Source: Planctomycetota bacterium (GTDB taxonomy: Bacteria > Planctomycetota > Phycisphaerae > WQYP01). From it: a stretch of 24,293 bases of DNA. Made by a program: the position numbers and the translations under genes. The DNA lies in NCBI GenBank assembly GCA_021798635.1, contig JAJZGH010000034.1:1-24293 (forward strand), written 5' to 3'. The stretch's first letter is position 1, and the number at the start of each line of letters is the position of its first letter. Of this stretch, positions 13,378 to 22,109 are shown piece after piece. Under the pieces are notes generated by a model that saw nothing but the letters and a program-made list of their open reading frames with translations, did no database searches and had not been told where the DNA came from.

Positions 13378-16300
13378 ATGATGATGGAACAACATGCGAT
13401 GACGAGTTCGGAATTACAACAGCCAATGGATGTCGAAGCCAAGCTCAGGGATGCCGAAAAGCTGATTGCCCGATATAGCGGATCAAGTAATCCGGAGCGT
13501 CAGTTAAAGCTGGCGCGAACCATTTTTACCAAAGGGGCCTTGCTGCTTCATACGCGGCGGTTCGAACCTGCCCTGGCGGCATTTGATTTATTGCTGCAAA
13601 CTTTTCAAGATAATAAAGAAGCGGCAATTCAACCGCAGATAGCCAAGACATTGTTGGATCGGGCAGCGGTTTTGGATATCCTGGGCCGCCGGGACGATGC
13701 CCTGGCTGGTTATGCCCGTGTTGTTGAGCAGTTCGGTGATACGCCCAACGAAGCGGCTCGAGCGTATGTAGCCTCGGCGATGTTTAACCGGGCCTCGCTG
13801 CTAACGCGGCTGAAGCGCAGGCCGGAGGCACTGGCAGCGCTCAATGCCTGTCTGGACGGTCCGATTAAATTACCTGATCGACTGCTGGCCAAAGCATTGT
13901 GGATGAAAATTGAACTTCTGGAAAATTCAGGACGGGATAACGAATCCCTGGCGGCCTGCCAGCGGCTCATGGAGCTATTTGCGGACAAAAAAGACATTGT
14001 AGATCAAAATCGCCTCTGCGAGATCATGCTCGAAAGGGTAAAACTTTTAATTGCGCTGGATCGCGGATTGGAAGTTATCAGCGCCTATGAGGAAGCGGAA
14101 GAAAAATTCGGTCCGGTAGCGGAAGAAGTCATAGGAACGTCGACCGCCGGCTATCTGGTCCAGAAGCTCAAGGACCATACGGAACTGAATCGGATGACCG
14201 AAGCGCTGGCCCTGGCCGAGAAAGCTTGCGCCATCTTTGGTGCTTTTGTTGATCCGCCCTGGTTTGACGTGGCACAGACGGCGGGCAAAACGCGGCTCGT
14301 GGCCCTGTGCCGCCTCCGACGCGTGGAGGCGTGTATCGTGGCGTATGATACGGTGGTGGAGCACTACGGTGATATGCTCGATGCGGCCACACGTGGGGAA
14401 GTTGCCGGTATGTTGCTGGATCAAAGCACAGACCTGGCGGCCCGGAAGGAATATGCTGCCGCTGATAAAATCAGTGATCAGATTATCCAACGCTTTAAGC
14501 CGGCGGATGATCCGGATTTGGCCACGGTATCCGCGCGGGCCATGTTCAACAAAATCGCTCTCAAGGCGTTGATGGGTAACCCCCATGAAATCATGCCGGC
14601 GTGTGATGCGTTTATTGATCGCTTTCGCTACAGCACCCATCCGGTGATTTGTGAGATGTTATTCCATGCGTGGAGCCGGAAAGCGGCGCTGCTGGATTCG
14701 CAAAACCATGATGCAGACGCCCTGCAAGCCTATGAGGCTGCGGTGAAGGCTGGAAAAGCTTTGTCACTGCCGGCGCTGCCGGTGGCTGCGAATATGGCAG
14801 GAAAGGCAGCCTGTCTATCGCGGATGGGCCGACGCGCGGCACAACTTGAAGCATACGATGAATTAATTTCAACCTACGGAGATAATTCTTCGCCGGGAAT
14901 TAGAACCGTGGTGGCACCGGCCTTACTGGCGCAAGCATTTATGCTGCGCGAGGATGGAAAGCTGGAATTATCCCTGGCGTCCTGTGAACAATTTATCACC
15001 TGGGTCGAGCGCTCCACCCCGGCCGCCATGATTGTTCCTCTGGCCCGCGCGATGTTTTTACGCGGAGAACTGCTGGAAAAACTCGGTCGCGAGGTTGAGG
15101 CAGCACAAGCGTATGGCGCTTTGGCGGGGCGGTTTGACTTTAACGGTGAAACTGAAGCGCGCACATGTGTTCCCGTCGCCTTATTTAACCAGGCGGCTTT
15201 ATTGGAAAAAGCGGAACTCCATGAGCAATCCATTGCCGTTCTTGATGCCCTGCTGGAGCGGGCGCGGGGCGAGCCGGATTTAATATCGCCGCGGCTTTTG
15301 GCGCAATGCATGTTGAATCGGGCGGTGATTTACCAGTCGTTACAAAATACCGATTCCGCTTTGGCGGCTTATCAGCAGGTGGTGAGCAATTTCGGCCCAG
15401 CGGACGATTCTGCCGTTCGCGCGATCGTGCGCTCGGCGTTGCTTAAGAAAGGCCGCCTGTTAGAAAAGTGCGAAAAACATCAGGATGCGATTTTGGCTTT
15501 TCAGACGGTCATCGACTATGATGTGCCGGAAAATTTGCAGGAAAATAAACCGATAAACACGGCGGCCGCATTTACAATCGCCGCGTTGCTTATGCGAATG
15601 AACAGGCCCCAGGAATCCGTAGCCGCGTATCTTTCCGCGCAGGAGAAATATGGCGGTTCAGCCGAAGAATCGATCAGAATTGACATGGCTCGCGGTTTAT
15701 GTACGCTGGCTCAACAGGCGCTTGAAGGCGGTGATTTTGATACGGCCTTGGCCCATGACCGTGCGATCAATCAATTATTCCAACATGATCCATGCCCGGA
15801 AGTGCTCGGTTGGGTCTTGCAAACGGCGGCGACAACCGTTGCCGTTAATGATAAGCGTCAGCAAGCGGCGGCAGCCTTGGAACAAGCGGCCAAGGGCACT
15901 GACAAATTACCCGACGAGATTCATCCGGCGGCCCCGATTTCTCAACAACAGGGCAAATCAATTACAGTGGATGAACCGGCCGCCGTAGAGCTATTAATAC
16001 CTGCCGAAGTTCAACTAGCCACTGGCCAGGACGCGGAAACCGTCAGCGAAGCAGCACCCATTGTCGTGGTCACCTGCGGCGCGCAGGCAGAATTACGTGC
16101 CGAAGAAGCACTGATCCCCGCTGTAAAATCCGCTGATGCACCGCCGGCCACTGCGATGACGGCCAATGCCCCACAAGCCAATGCCCCACAAGCCGATGCC
16201 CAGGTCAGTGCCCAGGCCGGGGCGGTGCCGGTACTGACTGATATGAATTCACCCGGTGAGCACTTGATGCATCTGCGACACCTCAAGTGGGGCGGGCACG

Positions 16301-17313
16301 AGGCCGATCTGATCGCGGGTTGTGACGAGTTTATCAAACACTACAGCGGATCTGAATCGGTAACAGTTCGGCGCGATGTGGCGGAGGCATTCCGCATGAA
16401 AATAGAGGTCGTTAAAAGAAGCGGATCGCTGGAAGATGAATTGCGGGCATGCAACGCATTTTTGCTCACCTTCGGGCGGGAGACGGAACCGGCTTTTTCG
16501 CCACTGCTTTGCCTTACCATGCTGGACCGCGGCCGGGTGTTTGGTCAGATGGATCGCGTGGGCCATGAGGTGGCGGCGTATGATGCCCTGATGCAGCGAT
16601 TTGGGAAGTCCAATGATGCGGCCCTGCGGCCCAGTATCATTGAAACGCTGCAGCGTCAGGCGGTTATTGCCGGTCAGCAGTCACGCATCGGAGACGAAGT
16701 GCGATGCTACCAGAAGCTGGTAAGTAAATATGGCAACGTCGCGGACATCGACGTGCAAAGGCACGTGGCCGCAGCCATGCTCAGCACGGCTTTGGCCCTT
16801 CGCAAGCTCGACCGTAAGCTGGATGAACTGGCCATTTACGATTCGATTATTGACCGCTTTGAGAAAACGGATGATACGGCCATCTTATTTGTCGTAGCCC
16901 GGGCCATGATGCGAAAAGCCCTCACGCAGGGGGAGCGCGGCAAGCGGCAGGAACAAATTGCTGTTTGTGACAACATTATTTCCCGGTTTACCCATTCGGA
17001 CGCCTTATTTCTGCGGCAGCAAGCCGCACGATCCCAGTGTCACCGCGCTGCGGCTCTGGCGGAATTGGGGAAAATTCCGGAAGCCTTGATCTGCTATGAT
17101 GCAGCTATCCGGCAATTTTCCGATGCCGCGGAACCGCCCTTGCGGGTGTGTGCCGGTTTGGCGTTATTTCAAAAGGCGGAGTTGCTCCGCGGACAACGTC
17201 GTCGGGCGGAGGCCATTTCCTGTTACCAGCACTTTGTGCAAAGTTATCAGACCGATGACGAGGAAATGTCCGGCTTGGTCAGCCAGTCCCAGTCGCTGCT
17301 GCGCGTGTTATAA
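13378..17313 (+). CDS. Giant TPR-repeat protein
   Basis: About 1311 residues. The frame opens at a TTG (13366); ATG codons follow at 13378, 13381, 13384 and 13399, none with a good Shine-Dalgarno, so the start is uncertain by up to ten residues. I count about 26 consecutive units of ~43 residues in the pattern RAMxNKAxLLxxLGRxEEALAAYDxxIxRFGDxDDPAxRxxVA, a long-spaced TPR-like helix pair. Eighteen units precede a low-complexity Ala/Pro/Gln linker (residues ~830-960, with NAPQANAPQADAQ encoded by a 15-bp DNA repeat) and eight follow it. No signal peptide, membrane helix or enzyme domain is visible, so it is probably a cytoplasmic scaffold forming a superhelix. No partner can be named from context; the downstream gene has its own promoter. 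Confidence 0.87.
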   Translation: MMMEQHAMTSSELQQPMDVEAKLRDAEKLIARYSGSSNPERQLKLARTIFTKGALLLHTRRFEPALAAFDLLLQTFQDNKEAAIQPQIAKTLLDRAAVLDILGRRDDALAGYARVVEQFGDTPNEAARAYVASAMFNRASLLTRLKRRPEALAALNACLDGPIKLPDRLLAKALWMKIELLENSGRDNESLAACQRLMELFADKKDIVDQNRLCEIMLERVKLLIALDRGLEVISAYEEAEEKFGPVAEEVIGTSTAGYLVQKLKDHTELNRMTEALALAEKACAIFGAFVDPPWFDVAQTAGKTRLVALCRLRRVEACIVAYDTVVEHYGDMLDAATRGEVAGMLLDQSTDLAARKEYAAADKISDQIIQRFKPADDPDLATVSARAMFNKIALKALMGNPHEIMPACDAFIDRFRYSTHPVICEMLFHAWSRKAALLDSQNHDADALQAYEAAVKAGKALSLPALPVAANMAGKAACLSRMGRRAAQLEAYDELISTYGDNSSPGIRTVVAPALLAQAFMLREDGKLELSLASCEQFITWVERSTPAAMIVPLARAMFLRGELLEKLGREVEAAQAYGALAGRFDFNGETEARTCVPVALFNQAALLEKAELHEQSIAVLDALLERARGEPDLISPRLLAQCMLNRAVIYQSLQNTDSALAAYQQVVSNFGPADDSAVRAIVRSALLKKGRLLEKCEKHQDAILAFQTVIDYDVPENLQENKPINTAAAFTIAALLMRMNRPQESVAAYLSAQEKYGGSAEESIRIDMARGLCTLAQQALEGGDFDTALAHDRAINQLFQHDPCPEVLGWVLQTAATTVAVNDKRQQAAAALEQAAKGTDKLPDEIHPAAPISQQQGKSITVDEPAAVELLIPAEVQLATGQDAETVSEAAPIVVVTCGAQAELRAEEALIPAVKSADAPPATAMTANAPQANAPQADAQVSAQAGAVPVLTDMNSPGEHLMHLRHLKWGGHEADLIAGCDEFIKHYSGSESVTVRRDVAEAFRMKIEVVKRSGSLEDELRACNAFLLTFGRETEPAFSPLLCLTMLDRGRVFGQMDRVGHEVAAYDALMQRFGKSNDAALRPSIIETLQRQAVIAGQQSRIGDEVRCYQKLVSKYGNVADIDVQRHVAAAMLSTALALRKLDRKLDELAIYDSIIDRFEKTDDTAILFVVARAMMRKALTQGERGKRQEQIAVCDNIISRFTHSDALFLRQQAARSQCHRAAALAELGKIPEALICYDAAIRQFSDAAEPPLRVCAGLALFQKAELLRGQRRRAEAISCYQHFVQSYQTDDEEMSGLVSQSQSLLRVL
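16162..16191 (+). repeat. 15-bp coding minirepeat in the TPR linker
   Basis: GCCAATGCCCCACAA occurs twice in tandem, followed by a partial third copy, encoding NAPQA units. It marks the flexible linker as prone to length change. Confidence 0.8.
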
Positions 17314-17431
17314 AAAAGCTTCGCTCGCGTGGAGGTCGCTGAAAAAACGCATCCCATCCCTGAAAAAATGTCATGTTTTCCCGGACTTGTGCCGATAAAT
17401 AGGAAAAAGTGGAAAATATTCAAGGTTTCGC

Positions 17432-17461
17432 TTGCATTGAAGCACGCGAAAGGCTTAGAAT
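17432..17461 (+). promoter_or_regulatory. Candidate promoter of the zinc-ribbon gene
   Basis: TTGCAT (17432-17437), 18-bp spacer, TAGAAT (17456-17461). The -10 matches five of six positions; the -35 is weaker. Confidence 0.4.
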
Positions 17462-17469
17462 ACCAGCAA

Positions 17470-17487
17470 CGGCGGTTAACTCCGCCG
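17470..17487 (+). terminator. CGGCGG/CCGCCG hairpin
   Basis: CGGCGG (17470-17475) and CCGCCG (17482-17487) enclose TTAACT. It lies 157 nt past the TPR gene and just after the candidate promoter, so it may be a leader hairpin of the next gene instead of a terminator. Confidence 0.35.
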
Positions 17488-17507
17488 GCAGTTCTATAAA
17501 ATAACGT

Positions 17508-17534
17508 ACTCTGAACGCCATTTTTATTCAGAGT
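17508..17534 (+). promoter_or_regulatory. Leader hairpin before the zinc-ribbon gene
   Basis: ACTCTGAA (17508-17515) and TTCAGAGT (17527-17534) form a perfect 8-bp stem with an 11-nt loop, 37 nt before the ATG at 17572. It could be an operator or an RNA element. Confidence 0.45.
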
Positions 17535-17571
17535 GCAGATGGTTGGGAAGGTTGAATTAAGGAGATTGCAC

Positions 17572-18195
17572 ATGGAAAACCATTTTCCGCGTTGTGTGCA
17601 GTGTATCGCACCCTTACAGATTGGCTCGGGCGTGGGCGGCGCATTAAAAAGCATTTTTTGCAAAACCATCAAATGTCCCTCCTGCGGGACGCAAGTGCGC
17701 CTGACGGATGCACAAGTGATGGCCGAGACATTTGCCGCCTGCGTAAGTCGCTTTCGGGAAGCCCTGAATCAGGCACTGGATGGCGCGCCTCATCTTTCGC
17801 AGCATGATGCGATTTTGGCGGTGGGGGCGACAGATATTTCACGTGAATCCCATCGGCTGCATACGCGCGATGAGCTATGCCGCGTAATCGCCCGAATCCT
17901 GCGCATGGCCTTGCGGCACGAAGCCCTGGGCCACGAGACCCTGATAACCGTTGAAACCATAACCCGCGGACTTCTGCCGCGGGCCATTCGCGTTCACGCC
18001 CGCAGCGACGGGCATGGATCGCCGGAATCTCTGTTGATGATCGCTCGGGTCGGCGAGGATGATTATGTCACGTACGAGCCGCCCGTGCAGCCCCAGGTGC
18101 CGGTCCAGGCCAAAGCGCCTGCGGCAGGCGTTGTCCGGCGTGACGTTAAAGAACCCGCAAATCAGGAATCTCGGCCTGGCGTAGTAGGAGTATAA
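17572..18195 (+). CDS. Zinc-ribbon protein of unknown function
   Basis: A 207-residue protein. The frame opens at 17533, but AAGGAG lies six nt before the ATG at 17572, which I take as the start. Cys8, Cys11, Cys35 and Cys38 (CVQC and CPSC) form a likely zinc ribbon. The rest is helical, with the repeated Arg/His-rich stretch RVIARILRMALRHEALGHETL (about residues 103-123) and a final 40 residues rich in Pro, Val and Gln that are probably disordered. I do not recognise a named family. It lies convergent to csrA, with about 100 bp between them, and downstream of the TPR gene but with its own leader. A cytoplasmic protein- or nucleic-acid-binding role would fit, without proof. Confidence 0.75.
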   Translation: MENHFPRCVQCIAPLQIGSGVGGALKSIFCKTIKCPSCGTQVRLTDAQVMAETFAACVSRFREALNQALDGAPHLSQHDAILAVGATDISRESHRLHTRDELCRVIARILRMALRHEALGHETLITVETITRGLLPRAIRVHARSDGHGSPESLLMIARVGEDDYVTYEPPVQPQVPVQAKAPAAGVVRRDVKEPANQESRPGVVGV

Positions 18196-18221
18196 GCCGC
18201 GCAAGCGGCATGTGTTTACCG

Positions 18222-18256
18222 GCGGCGACAGGGCGAACAGTCGCTTTGTCGTCCGC
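18222..18256. terminator. Stem-loop between convergent genes
   Basis: GCGGCGACA (18222-18230) pairs with TGTCGTCCGC (18247-18256) with one bulged T. Its position between two convergent genes suits a bidirectional terminator, but neither side has a clear U-run. A small GCCGC-GCAA-GCGGC tetraloop hairpin precedes it near 18197-18210. Confidence 0.4.
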
Positions 18257-18296
18257 TGGAGGGGGCTTCTATGGTGGGGATTTCATTGTCATACCA

Positions 18297-18578
18297 TCAG
18301 TCGGCCGGTGCCGGCAATGTTGCACCCGGCAACGAGGTGGGGTGCGGCGCGTGGACTTTAGAAGATGCGGCCGGTTCCTCGGCAATGCCCGCTGCGGTCT
18401 TAGGCGGGGCGGATCGCTCGCGCTGAATAGCCTGATAAACTTCCTTGCGGTGCACCGGCACGGTGTTGGGTGCATTAATGCCGAGTCTTACCTTATCACC
18501 GCGAATATCCACGATCGTGATTTCAATATTATCACCAATCATGATGCTTTCATCGCGCTGCCGTGACAGTACCAGCAT
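18297..18578 (-). CDS. csrA: Carbon storage regulator CsrA with extended tail
   Basis: A 93-residue protein. AAGGAG seven nt before the ATG at 18578 fixes the start. Residues 1-55 are the canonical CsrA/RsmA fold: [20 protein letters not shown], then [32 protein letters not shown]. CsrA is a dimeric RNA-binding protein that binds GGA motifs in mRNA leaders and blocks or stabilises them. The expected Arg near position 6 and the VPVHRKE element of the RNA-binding face are present. The family is usually 60-75 residues; here an Ala/Pro-rich tail of about 35 residues follows, without obvious structure. It lies convergent to the zinc-ribbon gene and on the same strand as the response regulator and rpoN, but 330 bp from them. 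Confidence 0.95.
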   Translation of the reverse strand: MLVLSRQRDESIMIGDNIEITIVDIRGDKVRLGINAPNTVPVHRKEVYQAIQRERSAPPKTAAGIAEEPAASSKVHAPHPTSLPGATLPAPAD

Positions 18579-18910
18579 ATATCAACTCCTTGACTTGTCG
18601 GCATAACTCCATTTATTTCCGAGTCCGGGCTTACATCGTCCGGTCGGCGCGTCGTATGATTGTGTGTTCCTCTGCCTGATCATTGTATCCACTCACAGGC
18701 TCCTGGTTAGCGGTACTCCGTTGCTACTCGGTCAAGCCCGGGCATCGATATACGCCGGGCTGGTGCCCAAACGTGGGCCGGTAATCTCACGACCTGTTAT
18801 GTATATTCGTGTACTTGCCTTACTTTCGTCCAATAAATATTGAAATTATCGTAAAATGTGGCGCTTTGGAGAAAATTCCGGCCATTACTCCGAAAGGCTC
18901 ATGGGAGGGA
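18579..18910. other. Non-coding region upstream of csrA
   Basis: No gene. It contains GCCCGG/CCGGGC (18736-18741 with 18755-18760) and an overlapping GCCC-AAACGT-GGGC (18765-18778), which compete through GGGC at 18757-18760. A TACAAT-like -10 for csrA is present on the minus strand but lacks a convincing -35. The end next to the response regulator holds a bulged hairpin, listed separately. Confidence 0.5.
18864..18896 (-). terminator. Hairpin after the response-regulator gene
   Basis: CTTT-GGAG (18864-18871) pairs with CTCC-AAAG (18888-18896) with a one-base bulge and a 16-nt loop, 15 nt past the stop at 18911. The T-richness beyond it on the minus strand is modest. Confidence 0.35.
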
Positions 18911-19837
18911 TCAATGTTTATGGCATTTGGGATTGTTAAAGGCATTGAAAGGCACGACGTTGCCGTCGGTGGGGGGGATCATGGTGCCGGCTTGAAATCG
19001 CCGCACCAGACGTAATGCGCCCGATGGATGGGGTTCAGCGTTGACGCCGCTGGAGGCAGTAAAGTCCTTCCATATACTTATTAAACGATTGGTCTGCACC
19101 CTGGATGCCGATGCGGAATTACCCTCCGCGCTTTGTACCGCATGAACCATGCCCGCCGCCGGCTCGGAAATCGTCCACCAGATGCCGCCCCCGCTGGGCT
19201 TCATGGCGGTGAGGCTCGAGGCCGGTTCAATCGTATATTGCACGTCAATGGGGGGAAGTCGGGCGGCCGAAGTATCATTGCTGTCTAATGATCCGGTGGC
19301 GGCCAAAAGACGAAAAAAAGCCTCGCCGATGTGGGCGAGGGTTGTATCATCAATTGCGGTCTGGGCAATCAGCGAGCAGAGCATCTGGTTGATGCCCTTG
19401 CTGGCAGCTTCCGCCTGATCGGCAGCAATGCGGAAGCCGCCGGTCGCCGGCATTTTTGCCGTATCGCGGTGCCACTGGTCCGCTTCCCGAATCAATTTCA
19501 GGATGGTGTCGAAATCGAAGGGTTTGGCCACGTGTGCCTGTCCGCCGGAAGCCGCACATCGCAAGACGTGATTGGCTCCGCACAGGCAGGTGAAAAACAA
19601 CACCGGAATGCCGCAGGTCAGCCGGGCGCTCTTAAGCGTCCGGCACACATCAAAGCCGGTCTTATCCGGCATCATGGCATCGAGAACAATCACATCGGGA
19701 TGCAGATTCCGCGCCAGCTTCAGGCCGTCTTCGCCGGTGGCGGCATAATGGTAATCAAACCCCTCCATGGTTAATAATTGGCCAAGGGTTTCATTGACCT
19801 CGCGTTCATCATCAATAACCAGCACCTGCAGCGCCAT
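18911..19837 (-). CDS. Response regulator with an unrecognised C-terminal domain
   Basis: A 308-residue protein starting at 19837 behind GGAGGAG. Residues 1-120 are a complete receiver domain: acidic pair Asp9-Asp10, phosphoacceptor Asp53 in VIVLDAMMPDKTG, Thr83 and Lys105 in AKPF. The remaining ~185 residues match no output domain I know: no HTH, GGDEF, EAL, AAA+ or HATPase motif. The end of the protein includes GGGIWWTISEPAAGM and ALRLVRRF. No histidine kinase is adjacent, so it is an orphan. It is on the same strand as rpoN, 246 bp downstream of it, with its own strong -10 box. It is not an NtrC-type sigma-54 activator, despite the neighbour. The receiver call is certain; the output is unknown. 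Confidence 0.9.
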   Translation of the reverse strand: MALQVLVIDDEREVNETLGQLLTMEGFDYHYAATGEDGLKLARNLHPDVIVLDAMMPDKTGFDVCRTLKSARLTCGIPVLFFTCLCGANHVLRCAASGGQAHVAKPFDFDTILKLIREADQWHRDTAKMPATGGFRIAADQAEAASKGINQMLCSLIAQTAIDDTTLAHIGEAFFRLLAATGSLDSNDTSAARLPPIDVQYTIEPASSLTAMKPSGGGIWWTISEPAAGMVHAVQSAEGNSASASRVQTNRLISIWKDFTASSGVNAEPHPSGALRLVRRFQAGTMIPPTDGNVVPFNAFNNPKCHKH

Positions 19838-19985
19838 AGCGTTAGCTCCTCCGGGTTAAAAATCAACCCGCAGCGGACGGTGGAAGTTTTTCTCCGCGTA
19901 TCCGCATACCGATTCCTGCCGATAGCACAAGAAGTCTTGCCATGACCGCTTGTGATCCATCCGCCTTCCGGCAGGTCACCTATTT

Positions 19986-20014
19986 ATTATAATCGCCGGG
20001 ATGGCCCGTGTCGC
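19986..20014 (-). promoter_or_regulatory. Promoter of the response-regulator gene
   Basis: On the minus strand GCGACA (20014-20009), 17-bp spacer, TATAAT (19991-19986). Consensus -10, four of six at -35, ideal spacing. The leader would be about 140 nt. Confidence 0.55.
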
Positions 20015-20083
20015 TATAGATGTTTCGGAGTTTTTTATATTGAAGCGGTCGTCGGCCGCCCCTACACATCATAAACGTGAATA

Positions 20084-21571
20084 TTACGCCCCGAATTGTC
20101 GCCGTTGACGGGCGGGGGCGATTTTGCAAATTTTGCGGTATTTTGCCACGGTGCGCCGGGCCAGCGTCAGGCCTTTGGCTTTGAGTTTTTCAACGATCTC
20201 ATCATCGTTAAGCGGATTGAGTCTATCTTCCTCGGCAAGGACTTCCATGAGTTTCGCTTTAATCGCATCAAAGCTGACGGTTTCACCCGCGGAATTTTCC
20301 ATGCCGCCGCTGAAAAAAGCCCGCAGCGGAAATATCCCGCGTGGTGTCTGTACATACTTTTCCGCCACCGCCCGGCTGACCGTGGCAACGTGGATGCCCA
20401 GTTGATCCGCTACCGAAGTCATGGGCAGCGGTTTGAGAAATTCCGGCCCCATATCGATGAAATCTTTTTGTGCATCCACCACCACACGCAACACGCGCAA
20501 CAATGTGTTGCGGCGCTGTTCAATGGCTTCAATGAGCCAGCGGGCGTTGCGGATATTGTTGGAAATAAACTGTCGCGTCGACGTATCCACGGATCGGGCG
20601 CGGGCCATCCGGCTGTACATGGAATTAATACATAATCTCGGCAGCCGGTCATCGGTCAGGCGGATACGGTATTCCCCGGTTTGATCATCAAGTTCAATAA
20701 CGGCATCCGGCGCGACAATGGGAACCTGCCGGTCCACCAGCAACCTTCCCGGGCGCGGGTGCAGGTGGCGGGCCATGAATGATTTGGCTTCGTTTATCCG
20801 CTCGAGCGTCCAGCCGCTTTTGGCGGCAATCTGCGGCAAACGGTTAAGTTCCAAGTCCTCCAGATATCGGCTTATCAGCGTGCGGGCGGCGGAAAGATCC
20901 AGTCCCTGCTCGCGGCTGATGGCGTCAATTTGCAGCAGCAGGGATTCTTTAAGATCTCTGGCGCAGACGCCTGCGGGTTCCATGCGCTGCTGGAGAATCG
21001 GCAACGCTTTTTCCAGGTCCTCGCGACGCACGCCGGGGGGGAGTTCCCGGCAAATTGTATCAAAGCTGTCACGTATATATCCGTCTTCATTCACCCAATC
21101 AATAAGTACGGATCCACCCTGCCGGATGGCCGGCGCAATATCATCAATCATGGTCCACTGCTGATGCAGTTCTTCCTGCAGGGAAGCTCCGCGTGCGGCG
21201 GTATTAGCCATCGCTTCCATTTTTGGATCCCGGTCGCCGCCCTTTGCGGAAGAAACGCGCGAGCTGGGAATATAATCATCGAAGTCGCGCGGATTTTGGA
21301 TCCCCTCCGCCGGGCTGGTTGTCGAAGACGTATCCGAGGGGGCCGGTGTGGCTGCTTCCGGGGGCATCCCCGCAACGGGGGTCATTAAATCCGGGCCTTG
21401 CTCAAAAGATGATTCCTCTCTTTCCAATACCGGGTTGGCGGAAAGTTCCTGGTCAATGCGTTCCTCCAGGGCCATGGTCGCCAATTGCAGGATTTCCATG
21501 GACTGAATCATTCGTGGAGCCAGCTTCATTCGCTGTTCCAGCCGCATGTGTTGGGAAGAATCTAACCTCAT
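20084..21571 (-). CDS. rpoN: RNA polymerase sigma-54 factor RpoN
   Basis: A 495-residue sigma-54 of full length. The upstream codon at 21574 is TTG; the ATG at 21571 is preceded by GGTAGG. Region I is Gln/Leu-rich (MRLEQRMKLAPRMIQSMEILQLATMALEERIDQELSANPVLE split over residues ~9-50) and contacts core polymerase and the activator. An acidic, Pro-rich region II follows (residues ~50-115), then the core-binding domain. The HTH that reads the -12 element is near SVADQLGIHVATVSRAVAEKY, and the RpoN box ARRTVAKYRKICKIAP close to the C-terminus reads the -24 element. Sigma-54 needs AAA+ enhancer-binding activators; none is encoded in the window. I looked for -24/-12 promoters before the PEP-CTERM genes and found none. 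Confidence 0.97.
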   Translation of the reverse strand: MRLDSSQHMRLEQRMKLAPRMIQSMEILQLATMALEERIDQELSANPVLEREESSFEQGPDLMTPVAGMPPEAATPAPSDTSSTTSPAEGIQNPRDFDDYIPSSRVSSAKGGDRDPKMEAMANTAARGASLQEELHQQWTMIDDIAPAIRQGGSVLIDWVNEDGYIRDSFDTICRELPPGVRREDLEKALPILQQRMEPAGVCARDLKESLLLQIDAISREQGLDLSAARTLISRYLEDLELNRLPQIAAKSGWTLERINEAKSFMARHLHPRPGRLLVDRQVPIVAPDAVIELDDQTGEYRIRLTDDRLPRLCINSMYSRMARARSVDTSTRQFISNNIRNARWLIEAIEQRRNTLLRVLRVVVDAQKDFIDMGPEFLKPLPMTSVADQLGIHVATVSRAVAEKYVQTPRGIFPLRAFFSGGMENSAGETVSFDAIKAKLMEVLAEEDRLNPLNDDEIVEKLKAKGLTLARRTVAKYRKICKIAPARQRRQFGA

Positions 21572-21625
21572 CAAACCTACCGTCCATCGCGCGGAATTCG
21601 TCCGCTAAGCCAATATCCCTGAAGC

Positions 21626-21631
21626 ATTATA
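21626..21631 (-). promoter_or_regulatory. -10 box for rpoN
   Basis: Perfect TATAAT on the minus strand, about 55 nt before the rpoN start. The -35 at normal spacing (ACCGTC) is poor, so a weak or activated promoter is likely. Confidence 0.4.
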
Positions 21632-21685
21632 ACGGAAATCTGCCGAGAGACGGTAAATAGTCAGCGGTTGACCAATTTAAAAATG

Positions 21686-21769
21686 TGCCCGGGACAGGAT
21701 TCGAACCTGCAAGAGCTTGCGCCCACCAGCACCTCAAGCTGGCGCGTCTGCCAATTTCGCCACCCGGGC
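21686..21769 (-). tRNA. tRNA-Leu (anticodon GAG)
   Basis: 84 nt on the minus strand. Acceptor arms GCCCGGG and CCCGGGC with discriminator A; anticodon stem CCAGC/GCTGG around the loop TTGAGGT (anticodon GAG, codons CUC/CUU); long variable arm with GGGC-GCAA-GCTC typical of class II tRNAs; T arm with TTCGAAT. CCA is not encoded; a T-run follows the 3' end (CACATTTTTAAATT) and may aid termination. Confidence 0.96.
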
Positions 21770-21822
21770 GATAATGCAACATCTTGCCATAAACCTGGAA
21801 GAACCTCAAGCGTAATCGGGCG

Positions 21823-21912
21823 GAATCGGGCTGCGGCCCGATTAGAGCAGATGTGGGTAGACCAGGTGAACAGTAGAGCAAATTCGGCCGGCACACGAGA
21901 GTGGCTGTCGCC
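21823..21912. repeat. Palindromic tandem repeat, unit 1
   Basis: A 90-bp core that recurs at 21967 and 22110. It opens with the hairpin AATCGGGC-TGCG-GCCCGATT, continues AGAGCAG, a variable middle, then ATTCGGC and ends GTGGCTGTCGCC. Confidence 0.9.
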
Positions 21913-21935
21913 GAAACGAAACATCCCTCCTGCGG

Positions 21936-21961
21936 TCACCTGATCACCTGATCACCTGATC
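21936..21961. repeat. TCACCTGA microrepeat
   Basis: Three exact 8-bp units TCACCTGA between repeat units 1 and 2. TCACCTG here is complementary to CAGGTGA inside unit 1 (21863-21869). Confidence 0.85.
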
Positions 21962-21966
21962 TCGAC

Positions 21967-22056
21967 GAATCGGGCTGCGGCCCGATTAGAGCAGATGTGG
22001 GTAGACCAGGTGAACAGTAGAGCAAATTCGGCTGGCACATAAGAGTGGCTGTCGCC
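21967..22056. repeat. Palindromic tandem repeat, unit 2
   Basis: Second 90-bp copy, 144 bp after the first, nearly identical. Its GTAGACC (22001-22007) is complementary to GGTCTAC in the following spacer (22078-22084). Confidence 0.9.
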
Positions 22057-22109
22057 CAGACATGCTGCGCCTCCTGCGGTCTACTCTCAACTCTCTACTT
22101 TCATTGCCC

